A DNA stretch of 56,841 nucleotides from Bordetella parapertussis (GCA_945885345.1 CAMCYP010000022.1:1-56841); one strand, 5' to 3'. Positions 17,795-29,362 are shown, counted from the stretch's first letter. Numbers and translations: made by a program. The notes: a model not told the origin generated them from the letters alone.

Positions 17795-19242
17795 GCGCAC
17801 TGGCTCCCAAAGCAGCCGCAGCCGGCGCTTCCGTGCGCTATGTCAGCACCCGCGGCCGCATGTCCGGTGCGCGTTTCTGCGACGTATTGCTGGGCGGACT
17901 GGCGCCGGACGGCGGATTGGTGGTGCCGCAGGCTTATCCGAAGCTGGATACCGCGGAACTCGCTGCATTGCGCGCGCTGTCCTATCCCGATCTGGCTTTC
18001 GCCATCATCAGCCGCTTTGTCGATGACATCCCGCAGGACGACTTGGCTGCTTTGGTGCACCGTGCCTATCGCACGGAGACCTTCGGTTCGGCGGATATCA
18101 CGCCGCTGCAGACGCTGGAACCCGGACTGCACCTGCTGAAGCTGTCCAATGGACCGACGCTGGCGTTCAAGGATGTCGCGATGCAGCTGCTCGGTGAACT
18201 GTTCGAATATGTGCTGAGGCGCGAAGGCAAGACACTGAACATCCTCGGCGCGACTTCGGGCGACACCGGTTCCGCAGCTGAATACGCGATGCGTGGCCGG
18301 CAGGGCATCCGCGTCTTCATGCTGTCGCCGCACGGCAAGATGAGCCCGTTCCAGCGTGCGCAGATGTATTCGCTGCAGGATGCCAATATTTTCAACATCG
18401 CCATCCGCGGTGTGTTCGACGACTGCCAGGACATCGTCAAGGCGGTCAGCGGTGATGCCGCATTCAAGAACGCACATCGCATCGGCGCGGTGAACTCGAT
18501 CAACTGGGCGCGCATCGTGGCGCAGGTGGTGTATTACTTCAAAGGTTACTTTGCCGCGACGCAGAGCAATGACGAGCAGGTGTCGTTTGCTGTGCCCTCG
18601 GGCAATTTCGGCAATATTTTCGCCGGTCACATCGCGCGCATGATGGGGCTACCGATCAGGCACCTGATCCTCGCCTCCAATGAAAACGACGTGCTCGACG
18701 AGTTTTTTCACTCGGGACGTTACCGTGTGCGCAGCGGACGGGAAACGGCGCAGACCTCCAGTCCGTCGATGGATATTTCCAAGGCCTCGAATTTCGAGCG
18801 TTTTGTCTTCGACCTGGTGGAGCGTGACCCGGCGATGGTGGCGCGTTTGTGGCGCGAGGTTGAGGATGCCGGCGGTTTCAATCTTGGTGAAACGCCGTAC
18901 TGGAAGACCATCGCGCAGTACGGCTTCACTTCCGGGCGCAGCACTCATGCCGACCGCATCTCGACCATCCGCAGCATCGAACAGAAGTATGGCGTGGTGG
19001 TGGACCCGCACACTGCCGACGGCATCAATGTCGGTCTGAAGCAGCGCGAACCGGGTGTACCGCTGATCTGCCTGGAAACCGCTTTGCCGGCAAAATTCGC
19101 CGAGACCATCCGCGAGGCGCTGGGACATGACCCTGCAGTGCCGCCGGGTTATGAGGGACTGGAAAGCCGCTTGCAGCGCGTCGCGGTGATGGATCCGGAT
19201 GTCGAGGCGGTGAAAACCTTCATCGCTGGGCGCACCAAGTAA
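17791..19242 (+). CDS. thrC: Threonine synthase
   Basis: A 483-residue PLP enzyme that turns O-phosphohomoserine into threonine. The N-terminal segment YVSTRGRMSGARFCDVLLGGLAPDGGL is the family opener. The PLP lysine is K127 in TLAFKDVAMQLLG, the phosphate-binding region is ILGATSGDTGSAAEYAM, and SGNFGNIFAGHIARMMGLP follows. Length is that of the long enterobacterial/fungal-type enzyme. The ATG overlaps the hom stop, indicating translational coupling. Its stop codon runs directly into an AT-rich element shared with the convergent nadC gene. Confidence 0.95.
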   Translation: MSALAPKAAAAGASVRYVSTRGRMSGARFCDVLLGGLAPDGGLVVPQAYPKLDTAELAALRALSYPDLAFAIISRFVDDIPQDDLAALVHRAYRTETFGSADITPLQTLEPGLHLLKLSNGPTLAFKDVAMQLLGELFEYVLRREGKTLNILGATSGDTGSAAEYAMRGRQGIRVFMLSPHGKMSPFQRAQMYSLQDANIFNIAIRGVFDDCQDIVKAVSGDAAFKNAHRIGAVNSINWARIVAQVVYYFKGYFAATQSNDEQVSFAVPSGNFGNIFAGHIARMMGLPIRHLILASNENDVLDEFFHSGRYRVRSGRETAQTSSPSMDISKASNFERFVFDLVERDPAMVARLWREVEDAGGFNLGETPYWKTIAQYGFTSGRSTHADRISTIRSIEQKYGVVVDPHTADGINVGLKQREPGVPLICLETALPAKFAETIREALGHDPAVPPGYEGLESRLQRVAVMDPDVEAVKTFIAGRTK

Positions 19243-19276
19243 AATATTGTTTAAAATCAATAATTTACTTTAATTC
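19241..19276. repeat. AT-rich dispersed element, copy h (minus orientation)
   Basis: AT-rich tract between convergent thrC and nadC. On the minus strand it reads TTATTGATTTTAAAC, sharing AATTATTGATTTT with copy d at about 32367. It contains one perfect match to the Escherichia coli IHF consensus YAANNNNTTGATW. Confidence 0.45.
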
Positions 19277-19296
19277 CTTGGTGTGTAGTCTGAGTT

Positions 19297-20133
19297 TCAC
19301 TTTGCTGTCGTGAAACGCAGCGACAGGTCAACCGCGGCAATGTCCTTGGTCAGCGCGCCGATCGAAATCCGGTCAACGCCGGTTTCGGCAATCGCGCGCA
19401 CGTTATCCAGCGTGATCCCGCCGGAGGCTTCGAGTTCGGCGCGGCCCGCGGTCCAGCTTACGGCGGCGCGCATGTCATCCAGCGTCATGTTGTCGAGCAG
19501 CACCATGGTCGCGCCGGCCGTGACGGCTTCACGCAACTGCGCCAGCGTTTCGACTTCGATCTGCACCCAGCTTGCGCGTTGGTCCTGTTTTGCCGCCGCC
19601 AGCGCGGCAACGATACCGCCGGCTGCGGCGATGTGGTTTTCCTTGATCAGGATGGCATCCCACAAACCCATGCGGTGATTGCGGCCGCCACCGGCCGTCA
19701 CTGCGTATTTCTGCGCGACGCGCAGGCCGGGCAGGGTTTTCCGGGTGTCGAGTATGGCGGCGCGGGTGCCGGCCACACAGTCGACGTAACGCCGGGTCAC
19801 TGTCGCCACGGCCGACAGCAGTTGCAGGAAATTCAATGCGCTGCGTTCCGCGGTCAAAATCGCACGCGATGAAGCGGTGATGTCGCACACGCGGGCGCCG
19901 GCGGCTACGCGCTCGCCATCGCCCGCCAGCCAGTGCAGGCGTGCAGCGGGATCCAGTCGATGCACGCAGGCCTCGAACCAGGCCGTACCGCAGAGCACAG
20001 CGTCTTCACGGCAGATGACATGGGCCTGAGCATTCGGAATGTCCGGCGTCAGTTGCGCCGTCAGGTCGCCAGCGGCGACGTCTTCCGCCAGCGCGGCGGT
20101 CACATTGCGTTCGATTTCAGGGGCCAGAATCAT
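19297..20133 (-). CDS. nadC: Nicotinate-nucleotide pyrophosphorylase (quinolinate phosphoribosyltransferase)
   Basis: A 278-residue enzyme that makes nicotinate mononucleotide from quinolinate and PRPP in de novo NAD synthesis. Landmarks are AILTAERSALNFLQLLSAVAT, ILDTRKTLPGLRVAQKYAV, GGGRNHRMGLWDAILIKENH, VQIEVETLAQL, LLDNMTLDDMRAAV and the end EASGGITLDNVRAIAETGVD. ATG 20133 was chosen where family alignment begins (MILAPEIERNVTAAL), although no purine-rich site precedes it. The frame stays open into the divergent gene by chance. No other nad genes are adjacent. Confidence 0.95.
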   Translation of the reverse strand: MILAPEIERNVTAALAEDVAAGDLTAQLTPDIPNAQAHVICREDAVLCGTAWFEACVHRLDPAARLHWLAGDGERVAAGARVCDITASSRAILTAERSALNFLQLLSAVATVTRRYVDCVAGTRAAILDTRKTLPGLRVAQKYAVTAGGGRNHRMGLWDAILIKENHIAAAGGIVAALAAAKQDQRASWVQIEVETLAQLREAVTAGATMVLLDNMTLDDMRAAVSWTAGRAELEASGGITLDNVRAIAETGVDRISIGALTKDIAAVDLSLRFTTAK

Positions 20134-20211
20134 GGAGGGGCAATACGTTGTGATTATCGGCAAGCTGCTATAGTGCGGCAGGAATTCTAACCGACTGGCA
20201 GGGGAGCGCGC

Positions 20212-21732
20212 ATGGGCGAAATCATGGGTGTGCTGTCGTATGGCATCGGCACGGTGCTCGGCTTTTTGATCATCGGCGGACTGATTTTCATGATCATCCA
20301 CGATGTCACCCAGAAAAAACACACGGTCCTGCGCAATTATCCGGTCATCGGCCATCTGCGCTTTTTCTTTGAGGACCTCGGCGAATATTTCCGCCAGTAT
20401 TTTTTCGCCAATGACCGCGAGGAAATGCCGTTCAACCGCGCCACGCGCGGCTGGGTCTACAAAAGCGCGAAAAACGAAGGCGGCATCATCGGCTTTGGTT
20501 CGACCAATGACCTGAACGTGCCGGGCTCCATCCTCTTCGTCAACCATCCCTATCCGGTGCTTGAAGAAGACCGTCTGCCGACGCCGTCGGTGCTGATCGG
20601 CAACGATTATTGCGAACAGCCCTTCGAGGCCAAGTCCATTGTCAACATCAGCGGCATGAGCTTCGGCGCGATTTCGCAGCCCGCCGTTGAGGCACTGTCG
20701 CGCGGGGCCTTTGAAGCCGGATGCTGGATGGACACCGGCGAGGGCGGGCTGTCGCCGTATCACTTGACTGGTGGTTGCGACGTGATCATGCAGATCGGTA
20801 CCGCCAAGTACGGCATCCGGGAGGTCGACGGCAGCTTTTCCGCGGAAAAGGCGAAAGAACTGGCAAAACACGTCAAGGCTTTCGAAATCAAATTGTCACA
20901 GGGCGCCAAGCCCGGCAAGGGCGGCGTGCTGCCGGGTGAAAAAGTCACCGAGGAAATCGCCCGCATCCGCGGCATACCGGCGGGGCAGGACTCGATCAGC
21001 CCCAATCGCCATCACGACATCGCCAATGTCGATCAATTGCTCGACAAGATTGCCTACATCCGCAACCTGACCGGCCGGCCGGTGGGCATCAAGACCGCAA
21101 TCGGCGGCTGGGCCTTCATGAATGATCTGTGTGACGCCGTCCTGCGCCGCGGCCGCGAATTCGCGCCGGACTTCATCGCCATCGACGGCGGCGAAGGCGG
21201 CAGCGGCGCCGCGCCGCAGACGCTGATGGACCACATGGCGCTGCCGATTGCGGAGGCGCTGCCGCGCGTCGTTGATGCGCTGATCCAGGCCGACCTGCGT
21301 GACCGTGTGCGCATCATCGCTGCCGGCAAGCTGGTGACCTCGGCCAGGGCGGCATGGGCACTGTGCGTGGGCGCGGATTTCATCAACTCTGCGCGCGGCT
21401 TCATGTTTTCGCTGGGCTGCATACAGGCGCTGCGCTGCCACCAGAACACCTGTCCGACGGGCATCACCACGCACAACAAACGCTTGCAGCGCGGTTTGGT
21501 CGTCGCCGAGAAATACCTGCGCGTGGCCAATTACTGCAACAGCATGAACAAGGAAATTGACATGATTGCGCATGCCTGCGGTTGCCGCCATGCACGTGAA
21601 CTGAAACGCGAGCATGTGCGCATCGTGCAGACGGCGAACCAGAGCATTGCGCTGAACATGCTGTATCCCTATCCGGAAACCGGCTCGCGGGGCAGGGCGA
21701 CGGCGCAAAACTCCGCAGGCATGGCAGCCTGA
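20212..21732 (+). CDS. FMN-binding glutamate synthase-like protein, membrane-anchored
   Basis: A 506-residue protein related to the FMN/synthase domain of glutamate synthase large subunit. An N-terminal hydrophobic segment (VLSYGIGTVLGFLIIGGLIFMI, about residues 5-27) should anchor it in the membrane; the bulk is cytoplasmic. Catalytic-domain landmarks are ISGMSFGAISQPAVEALSRG, LSPYHLTGG, KPGKGGVLPGEKV, SPNRHHDI and AIDGGEGGSGAAPQ. The Cys-rich motif GCIQALRCHQNTCPTG would bind a 3Fe-4S cluster. The amidotransferase domain is absent and no small subunit is next door, so it is probably not a classical GOGAT; related stand-alone proteins have no settled reaction. GGGGAG before ATG 20212 supports the start. 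Confidence 0.85.
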   Translation: MGEIMGVLSYGIGTVLGFLIIGGLIFMIIHDVTQKKHTVLRNYPVIGHLRFFFEDLGEYFRQYFFANDREEMPFNRATRGWVYKSAKNEGGIIGFGSTNDLNVPGSILFVNHPYPVLEEDRLPTPSVLIGNDYCEQPFEAKSIVNISGMSFGAISQPAVEALSRGAFEAGCWMDTGEGGLSPYHLTGGCDVIMQIGTAKYGIREVDGSFSAEKAKELAKHVKAFEIKLSQGAKPGKGGVLPGEKVTEEIARIRGIPAGQDSISPNRHHDIANVDQLLDKIAYIRNLTGRPVGIKTAIGGWAFMNDLCDAVLRRGREFAPDFIAIDGGEGGSGAAPQTLMDHMALPIAEALPRVVDALIQADLRDRVRIIAAGKLVTSARAAWALCVGADFINSARGFMFSLGCIQALRCHQNTCPTGITTHNKRLQRGLVVAEKYLRVANYCNSMNKEIDMIAHACGCRHARELKREHVRIVQTANQSIALNMLYPYPETGSRGRATAQNSAGMAA

Positions 21733-21775
21733 GCCGGTACTGCGCAAAGCACTGCCAGTCCGGCTTCGGATGGTG

Positions 21776-21813
21776 TTTTTAAGTAATTGTTTTTATTGAA
21801 TATTTTATATATT
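21776..21813. repeat. AT-rich dispersed element, copy c
   Basis: AT-rich tract in the 167-base gap between the glutamate-synthase-like gene and clpB. The core TTGTTTTTATTGA is at 21787-21799, identical to copies at 6081 and 40273. It lies immediately upstream of the heat-shock promoter. Confidence 0.55.
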
Positions 21814-21836
21814 CCGCGATACCCCTCCGGCGCGCA

Positions 21837-21864
21837 TTGAAATTTGCCCGATCACGCCCCATTT
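21837..21864 (+). promoter_or_regulatory. Sigma-32 (RpoH) heat-shock promoter of clpB
   Basis: TTGAAA (21837-21842) is followed after 14 bases by CCCCATTT (21857-21864). This matches the sigma-32 consensus CTTGAAA-N13-17-CCCCATNT closely. Transcription would begin near 21871, leaving about a 30-base leader before clpB ATG 21900. Confidence 0.8.
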
Positions 21865-21899
21865 CGTGAATATCCGTATTCACCGGCAATGGGATTCCA

Positions 21900-24500
<2,601 letters not shown>

Positions 24501-24591
24501 GTGTTACCCGAGATTCTGCAGCTAAGCTCCTGTTTTCCCGGCAATGTCAAAATCGCCTGGCGACAATGCAAAAAATGCCGCTGAAATATCG

Positions 24592-24620
24592 TTGACCTTG
24601 CGCAAATGCAAGCGTAGAAC
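24592..24620 (+). promoter_or_regulatory. Sigma-70-type promoter in the clpB/GGDEF-EAL gap
   Basis: TTGACC (24592-24597), a 17-base spacer and TAGAAC (24615-24620). The -35 matches five of six consensus bases and the -10 four of six, at ideal spacing. Transcription would start near 24627, over 350 bases before the next gene's start codon. Confidence 0.5.
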
Positions 24621-24626
24621 TGCAAT

Positions 24627-24838
24627 CAGAAGTGCGCAGCACTGCGCGTCCGGTACCTGGTGCGCAGCGTGCGAAATTCCGGGCAACCGTCTGGATATCG
24701 CCTGTTACGGCCGCAACCGCAAGCTGCGGTCGGCGCAAATCCGGAGTGGTGTAATGCCATTCATCAAAGGACGCCGCTCTACGGTGGCGCCGTGCCGGGT
24801 AACCGGCCAACAAAGCCCCGCTCCCGCGGGGCTTTCCA
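24627..24838 (+). ncRNA. Candidate structured small RNA or regulatory leader, about 210 nt
   Basis: The 481-base gap between clpB and the GGDEF-EAL gene holds no convincing gene but much potential structure downstream of a promoter. Hairpins are a 9-bp stem 24639-24647 with 24662-24672 (2-base bulge), an 8-bp stem CGGCCGCA/TGCGGTCG (24708-24732) enclosed by TCCGG/CCGGA, and GCCGG-GTAA-CCGGC (24794-24807) with a GNRA-type tetraloop. Last is the perfect 10-bp terminator at 24812-24835. I do not recognise it as 6S RNA, tmRNA, SRP RNA, RNase P RNA or a known riboswitch. It may be a free small RNA or a prematurely terminated leader of the downstream gene. Confidence 0.4.
24812..24835 (+). terminator. 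Intrinsic terminator of the candidate small RNA
   Basis: A perfect 10-bp stem AAAGCCCCGC / GCGGGGCTTT with a 4-base loop, ending in TTT followed by CCATTT. It lies 312 bases after clpB and 146 bases before the next start codon, so it fits a transcript that begins near 24627 better than the clpB mRNA itself. Confidence 0.7.
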
Positions 24839-24981
24839 TTTCCGCACCAGCAGGGGGCATGCGCACTGCCAGAGTGCATCCAGAGTTGCTGTGGCCTGAT
24901 TTTTCAGGCAAAAGCTCGTGATTTTCCGTAGTATTCCAGAAAATTTTGGGAACGATTGTTGCTAACTACTGGTGCAGCACC

Positions 24982-27156
24982 ATGAACTCCAACGACAACC
25001 CAAGCTTGTTGCTGCAATCGCTACGCATCCAGGAAGCGGAACTGGCACGCGCGCGCGAAGTGCTGCGCGAAAAAGAACGCATGCTCTCGACGTTGATGAG
25101 CAATCTGGAGGGCATGGTTTACCGCTGCCTTGACGACGAACACTGGACCATGGAATTTGTCAGCGATGGCTGCCAGATGCTGACCGGTTACCGGCCCGAA
25201 GAACTGGTCGGTAATGGCAACATTTCATACGAAGCCATCACCCATCCGCAAGACCGGCAATGGGTGCGTGCCGAAATCCGTGATGCGCTGGACAGTCACC
25301 GGCGGTTTTTTGTCGACTATCGCATCGTGACCGCGGAAGGCACGGTCAAGTGGGTGTGGGAGGCCGGCATCGGCATTTACGCAGCGGACGGCAAGCTGAC
25401 CGCGATTGAAGGTTTTGTGCAGGACGTCTCGCGCAACAAGATCGCCGAACAGGCGCTGCGACAGGCCGAAGAGCGTTATCGCGGCATTTTCGAGAATGCG
25501 GTCGAGGGTATTTTCCAGACTACCGCCGACGGGCGCTATCTGCGCGCGAATCCTGCGCTGGCGCGCATTTACGGTTATGAATCGCCGGCCGACCTGATGG
25601 CCAATCTCAGCAATATCGGTGGCCAGTTGTACGTCAATCCCAGCCAGCGGGGCGAGTTCATCCGGCAGATGCAGCGGCACGGATCGGTGAAGAACTTTGT
25701 TTCGGAAGTGCGACGTCGTGACGGCAGCGTGATCTGGATTTCGGAGAATGGCCGTGCAGTAAAGAATGAAGAAGGCGGGCTGCTCTATTACGAGGGTTCA
25801 GTCGAGGACATCACCGAAAGCAGGCGTTACCAGCAACGGCTTGAGCACCAGGCGACGCATGATGCGCTGACTGCGCTGCCCAACCGGTCGCTGCTCAGCG
25901 ATAGATTGCGGCAGGCCGTTTCTTACGCGAAACGCTACAGCCAGATTGTGGCAGTGGTGTTCATCGACCTCGATAATTTCAAACTGATCAACGACAGCCT
26001 GGGCCATGAAACCGGCGACAACCTGCTGAAAGCCATGTCGGAACGCATGTGCGAAAACGTGCGTGGCAGCGATACTGTGGCCCGGCTCTCAGGGGATGAG
26101 TTCGTGATCCTGCTGCGCAACGAAAAGGGGGAGGATGAAGTCACCGGCGCAGTACAGCGCATCATCAGGGCCATATGCCGGCCCTGGCGCGACCAGGGCC
26201 AGGAAATCGTGGTGACCTGCAGTGCCGGCATCAGCCTTTACCCTCGTGATGGCGATGACTCCGCAACCCTGCTGAAATATGCAGACGCTGCGATGTACCG
26301 GGCCAAGGAACTCGGGCGCAACCAGATCCAGTTTTTCACTTCTGAAATGAACGCTGCAGTGCGGCAGCGCCTGGATTTGCAGACACGGCTGCATCGTGCG
26401 CTGGAGCAGGGAGAGTTTGCACTGTACTACCAGCCGAAAGTGGATCTGGCCACGCGTACGGTCATCGGCATGGAAGCGTTGCTGCGCTGGCTGCCTCCGG
26501 GCGAGGCGATGATCGGCCCGGATGTGTTCATTCCCCTCGCCGAGGAAAGCGGATTCATCGTGCAGCTCGGTGACTGGGTGTTGCGCGAGGCCTGTCGCTA
26601 CACGCGGCAACTGCACGAGGCCGGACTCGGTCACTTGCAGGTTGCCGTCAATATTTCAGCGCGGCAATTTCATCAGCGTGACCTGATCAACAGGATCCGG
26701 GCGATCCTTGATGAAAGCGGACTCGCGCCCGAATTCCTGCAACTGGAACTGACTGAAAGCCTGGTCATGCACGACGCTGAACATTTTGTGTCTGCACTGG
26801 AAGCACTGGACCGGCTGGGCGTGCAGCTCGCCGTTGACGACTTTGGCACCGGTTATTCCAACCTGGCCTACCTCAAACGCTTTCCGGTGAGCCGTCTGAA
26901 AGTGGATCGGGCCTTCGTCCGCGACATTGCCACCGATCCCGACGATGCCACCATCGTCAAAGCCGTAATTTCCCTGGCACACAGCCTCGGCCTGGGAGTG
27001 GTTGCCGAAGGTGTCGAGACCGCCGAGCAGCTGGATTTTCTGGCAGCCAACGGCTGCGATGAAATCCAGGGCTACCTGATCAGCCGACCGGTGCCGCCGG
27101 AACAGTTTGAGCGACTGCTGCAAGACGCGCTCCATTTACCGCTGGCCGCCGCCTAG
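24982..27156 (+). CDS. PAS-PAS-GGDEF-EAL cyclic-di-GMP signalling protein
   Basis: A 724-residue soluble protein with no membrane segment. Two PAS domains (about residues 36-150 and 160-283, each ending in a PAC-like VQDVSR or VEDITES segment) precede a GGDEF domain (about 287-450). Its signature is SGDEF, a common functional variant for diguanylate cyclase activity. The EAL domain (about 467-716) keeps EALLR, the NISARQF Asn, LELTES, DDFGTGYSNLAYL and EGVET, so phosphodiesterase activity is likely. Which activity dominates cannot be read from sequence. ATG 24982 is preferred to TTG 24946; neither has a clear ribosome-binding site. The structured RNA just upstream may control it. Confidence 0.9.
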   Translation: MNSNDNPSLLLQSLRIQEAELARAREVLREKERMLSTLMSNLEGMVYRCLDDEHWTMEFVSDGCQMLTGYRPEELVGNGNISYEAITHPQDRQWVRAEIRDALDSHRRFFVDYRIVTAEGTVKWVWEAGIGIYAADGKLTAIEGFVQDVSRNKIAEQALRQAEERYRGIFENAVEGIFQTTADGRYLRANPALARIYGYESPADLMANLSNIGGQLYVNPSQRGEFIRQMQRHGSVKNFVSEVRRRDGSVIWISENGRAVKNEEGGLLYYEGSVEDITESRRYQQRLEHQATHDALTALPNRSLLSDRLRQAVSYAKRYSQIVAVVFIDLDNFKLINDSLGHETGDNLLKAMSERMCENVRGSDTVARLSGDEFVILLRNEKGEDEVTGAVQRIIRAICRPWRDQGQEIVVTCSAGISLYPRDGDDSATLLKYADAAMYRAKELGRNQIQFFTSEMNAAVRQRLDLQTRLHRALEQGEFALYYQPKVDLATRTVIGMEALLRWLPPGEAMIGPDVFIPLAEESGFIVQLGDWVLREACRYTRQLHEAGLGHLQVAVNISARQFHQRDLINRIRAILDESGLAPEFLQLELTESLVMHDAEHFVSALEALDRLGVQLAVDDFGTGYSNLAYLKRFPVSRLKVDRAFVRDIATDPDDATIVKAVISLAHSLGLGVVAEGVETAEQLDFLAANGCDEIQGYLISRPVPPEQFERLLQDALHLPLAAA

Positions 27157-27291
27157 TCCCGGCGTTTGCCGGCACGCTGCAGGCGCTGTCCCCGATTCAC
27201 GTCCGCAACACCCCCTGCTGATTTCCGGACACGGCGCATGCAATGGTATTATCCCGCGCCAGTTCTTAGCCTGTGGACGAAGGAGCAATCA

Positions 27292-28275
27292 ATGAGATAC
27301 AAAAGTTGCAAACGCCATGCCCTGTTACTGCTGGGCGTACTGAGTGCTGTTGCCGCCGCCCCGGGCGCAGCGCAAAACTATCCGGTCAAGCCGGTACGCA
27401 TGATCATCCCGTTCTCCGCCGGCGGCGCGGCCGATGTGCCCGGTCGGATTGTCACGCAAAAAATGAGTGAAGCGTTCCGCCAGCAGGTCGTTGTTGAAAA
27501 CCGCCCTGGTGCAGGCTCCACGATCGGCGCCGATATTGCCGCCAAGTCTGCGCCCGACGGCTACACGCTGTTCATGATCAGCAATACGCACTTTGTCAGC
27601 GCGGCCCTGTACAAGAAACTGCCGTATGACTCGCTGAATGATTTCACTCCGATCACCCAGATCACCAGCGCGCCCAATGTATTGGTGGTGCATCCTTCCT
27701 TGCCGGCAAAGTCGGTGAAGGAACTGATTGCGCTGGCCAAGGCCAGGCCCGGCCAGATTGATTACGCATCCTCGGGTAACGGCAGCACCCAGCATCTGAC
27801 CGGCGCATTGTTTGCCAGTATGGCCGGCATCAAAATGACCCACATCCCGTACCGCGGCAGCGGCCCGGTTACCGCTGATCTGCTCGGCGGACAAGTCATG
27901 GTTGCATTTCCCGGAATCGCTGGCATGCTGCCGCATATCAAGAGCGGCCGCCTGCGCGCTTTGGGGGTCAGCGGTGCAAAACGTTCACCGGAACTGCCCA
28001 ATGTGCCGACGATTGCCGAAGCCGGCGTCAAAGGTTACGAGATGGTGGCCTGGTTCGGCGTAGCCGGTCCCAAAGGCCTGCCGCGCGATATCCAGATAAA
28101 GCTGCATGATGATCTGCTGCGGGTGCTGAAAACACCGGAAATGGCGAGCAGCCTGCAGGCTGTTGGACAGGAACCTGCCTGGCAGGATACGTCAGAGAAA
28201 TTTTTTGATTTCATGAAGGCCGAAGCCGCGAAATGGGCCAAGGTGGTCAAGGCCAGCGGTGCAGAAATCAACTAA
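27292..28275 (+). CDS. Bug-family (TctC-like) solute-binding receptor, copy 1
   Basis: A 327-residue periplasmic receptor of the tripartite tricarboxylate transporter type. A signal peptide (LLLLGVLSAVAAAPGAAQ) is followed by the Bug opener NYPVKPVRMIIPFSAGGAAD. SKSAPDGYTLFM-type, PYDSLNDFTPITQI and MTHIPYRGSGP segments are characteristic. GAAGGAG ten bases before ATG 27292 supports the start. No TctA or TctB membrane partners are present, so it is an orphan receptor, as is common in Burkholderiales. The ligand, usually a carboxylate, is unknown. A strong terminator follows, so it is a single-gene unit. Confidence 0.9.
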   Translation: MRYKSCKRHALLLLGVLSAVAAAPGAAQNYPVKPVRMIIPFSAGGAADVPGRIVTQKMSEAFRQQVVVENRPGAGSTIGADIAAKSAPDGYTLFMISNTHFVSAALYKKLPYDSLNDFTPITQITSAPNVLVVHPSLPAKSVKELIALAKARPGQIDYASSGNGSTQHLTGALFASMAGIKMTHIPYRGSGPVTADLLGGQVMVAFPGIAGMLPHIKSGRLRALGVSGAKRSPELPNVPTIAEAGVKGYEMVAWFGVAGPKGLPRDIQIKLHDDLLRVLKTPEMASSLQAVGQEPAWQDTSEKFFDFMKAEAAKWAKVVKASGAEIN

Positions 28276-28299
28276 CATCGCACTGCAGCATTACTGTTG

Positions 28300-28331
28300 A
28301 AAAAACGCCGCATTGTTGCGGCGTTTTTTTT
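28300..28331 (+). terminator. Intrinsic terminator after Bug receptor 1
   Basis: CGCCGCA-TTGT-TGCGGCG (28306-28323), preceded by six A and followed by eight T. A textbook bidirectional-looking hairpin 25 bases after the stop codon. Confidence 0.92.
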
Positions 28332-28393
28332 GGTGATTTGTCACCGACTTGTTACCATGGCACAGGAAGTTCAAAAACAACATTGGAGGAGTT

Positions 28394-29362
28394 ATGGGTA
28401 AAGTTGCAGGAACAATCGCGCTCGCCGCGACCGGCATCATGCTGGGTTTGCCGGCTGTCGCACAAAATTATCCCGAAAGACCAGTACGGATGATCATTCC
28501 GTTTGCCGCCGGGGGGGCTACGGATGTACCGGCACGGATAGTTTCGGCAAAACTTGCCGAACGTCTGGGGCAGCAGATCGTGGTTGATAATCGACCCGGC
28601 CAGGGCGGCGCGCTTGGAACCGCCATGGCCGCCAAGGCAGAGCCGGACGGTTACACGGTACTGATGACTGCTACGCCATTCGTGCTGAGCCCGCATATCT
28701 ACAAAAATCTTTCCTACGATCCTTTGAAGGATTTTGTACCAGTCACCCAGTTTGGCGCAGCACCCAACGTGCTGGTTGTTCATCCGTCACTGGGTGTCAA
28801 GTCGGTCAGGGATCTGATTGCGCTGGCGAAAAACCAGCCGGGCAAGCTGGACTGGGCTTCGTCCGGCACTGGCGGTTTCCAGCATCTCTCCGGCGAATTG
28901 TTCATGACCATGGCCGGTGTGAAGATCACGCATATTTCGTACAAGGGCAGCGGCGCAGCCACCGCCGATCTGCTTGGCGGACAGGTAAAAATCGGCTTTC
29001 CGGGTATTGCAATCGCGCTGGCTCACCATAACGCCGGACGACTCCGGGCGCTGGGCGTGACTACTGCAAAACGGTCGCCGCAAATGCCGGACATCCCGAG
29101 CATTGCGGAAGCCGGACTTACGGGATATGACGCGACATTCTGGATGGGGCTGACGGTTCCGAAGGGCACATCAAAAACAGTGATCGACAAACTGTACAGG
29201 GAAACGACAGCGCTGCTACAGTCGCAGGATATCATCGCTGCATTTCGCAGGGCAGGCACCGAAGCCGCCCCTTCTGACCCACAGCAATTTCAGAAATTCC
29301 TGGCTTCGGAATATGTGAAATGGGGTAAGGTCATCCGTGAGGCGGGTATTAAGGCCAATTGA
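28394..29362 (+). CDS. Bug-family (TctC-like) solute-binding receptor, copy 2
   Basis: A 322-residue periplasmic receptor, clearly paralogous to the preceding gene (shared NYPxxPVRMIIPFxAGGAxD, PNVLVVHPSL, TADLLGGQV). A signal peptide (TIALAATGIMLGLPAVAQ) is present. GGAGGA sits close before ATG 28394. Terminators on both sides make it a separate transcription unit, which suggests the two copies are regulated independently after a tandem duplication. No transport partners are nearby. Confidence 0.9.
   Translation: MGKVAGTIALAATGIMLGLPAVAQNYPERPVRMIIPFAAGGATDVPARIVSAKLAERLGQQIVVDNRPGQGGALGTAMAAKAEPDGYTVLMTATPFVLSPHIYKNLSYDPLKDFVPVTQFGAAPNVLVVHPSLGVKSVRDLIALAKNQPGKLDWASSGTGGFQHLSGELFMTMAGVKITHISYKGSGAATADLLGGQVKIGFPGIAIALAHHNAGRLRALGVTTAKRSPQMPDIPSIAEAGLTGYDATFWMGLTVPKGTSKTVIDKLYRETTALLQSQDIIAAFRRAGTEAAPSDPQQFQKFLASEYVKWGKVIREAGIKAN

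Noticed and set aside
24660..24812. A cyclic-di-GMP-I (GEMM) riboswitch before the GGDEF-EAL gene
   Set aside because: Fragments such as GGCGCAAATCC and GGGTAACC resemble parts of the motif, but the order, spacing and tetraloop receptor do not match. Only an unnamed candidate RNA is claimed.
24544..24921. Open frame of 125 codons in the clpB/GGDEF-EAL gap, including an internal ATG at 24754 with GGAG upstream
   Set aside because: It runs through a perfect transcription terminator and the translation has no recognisable features. The region is better explained as structured RNA.
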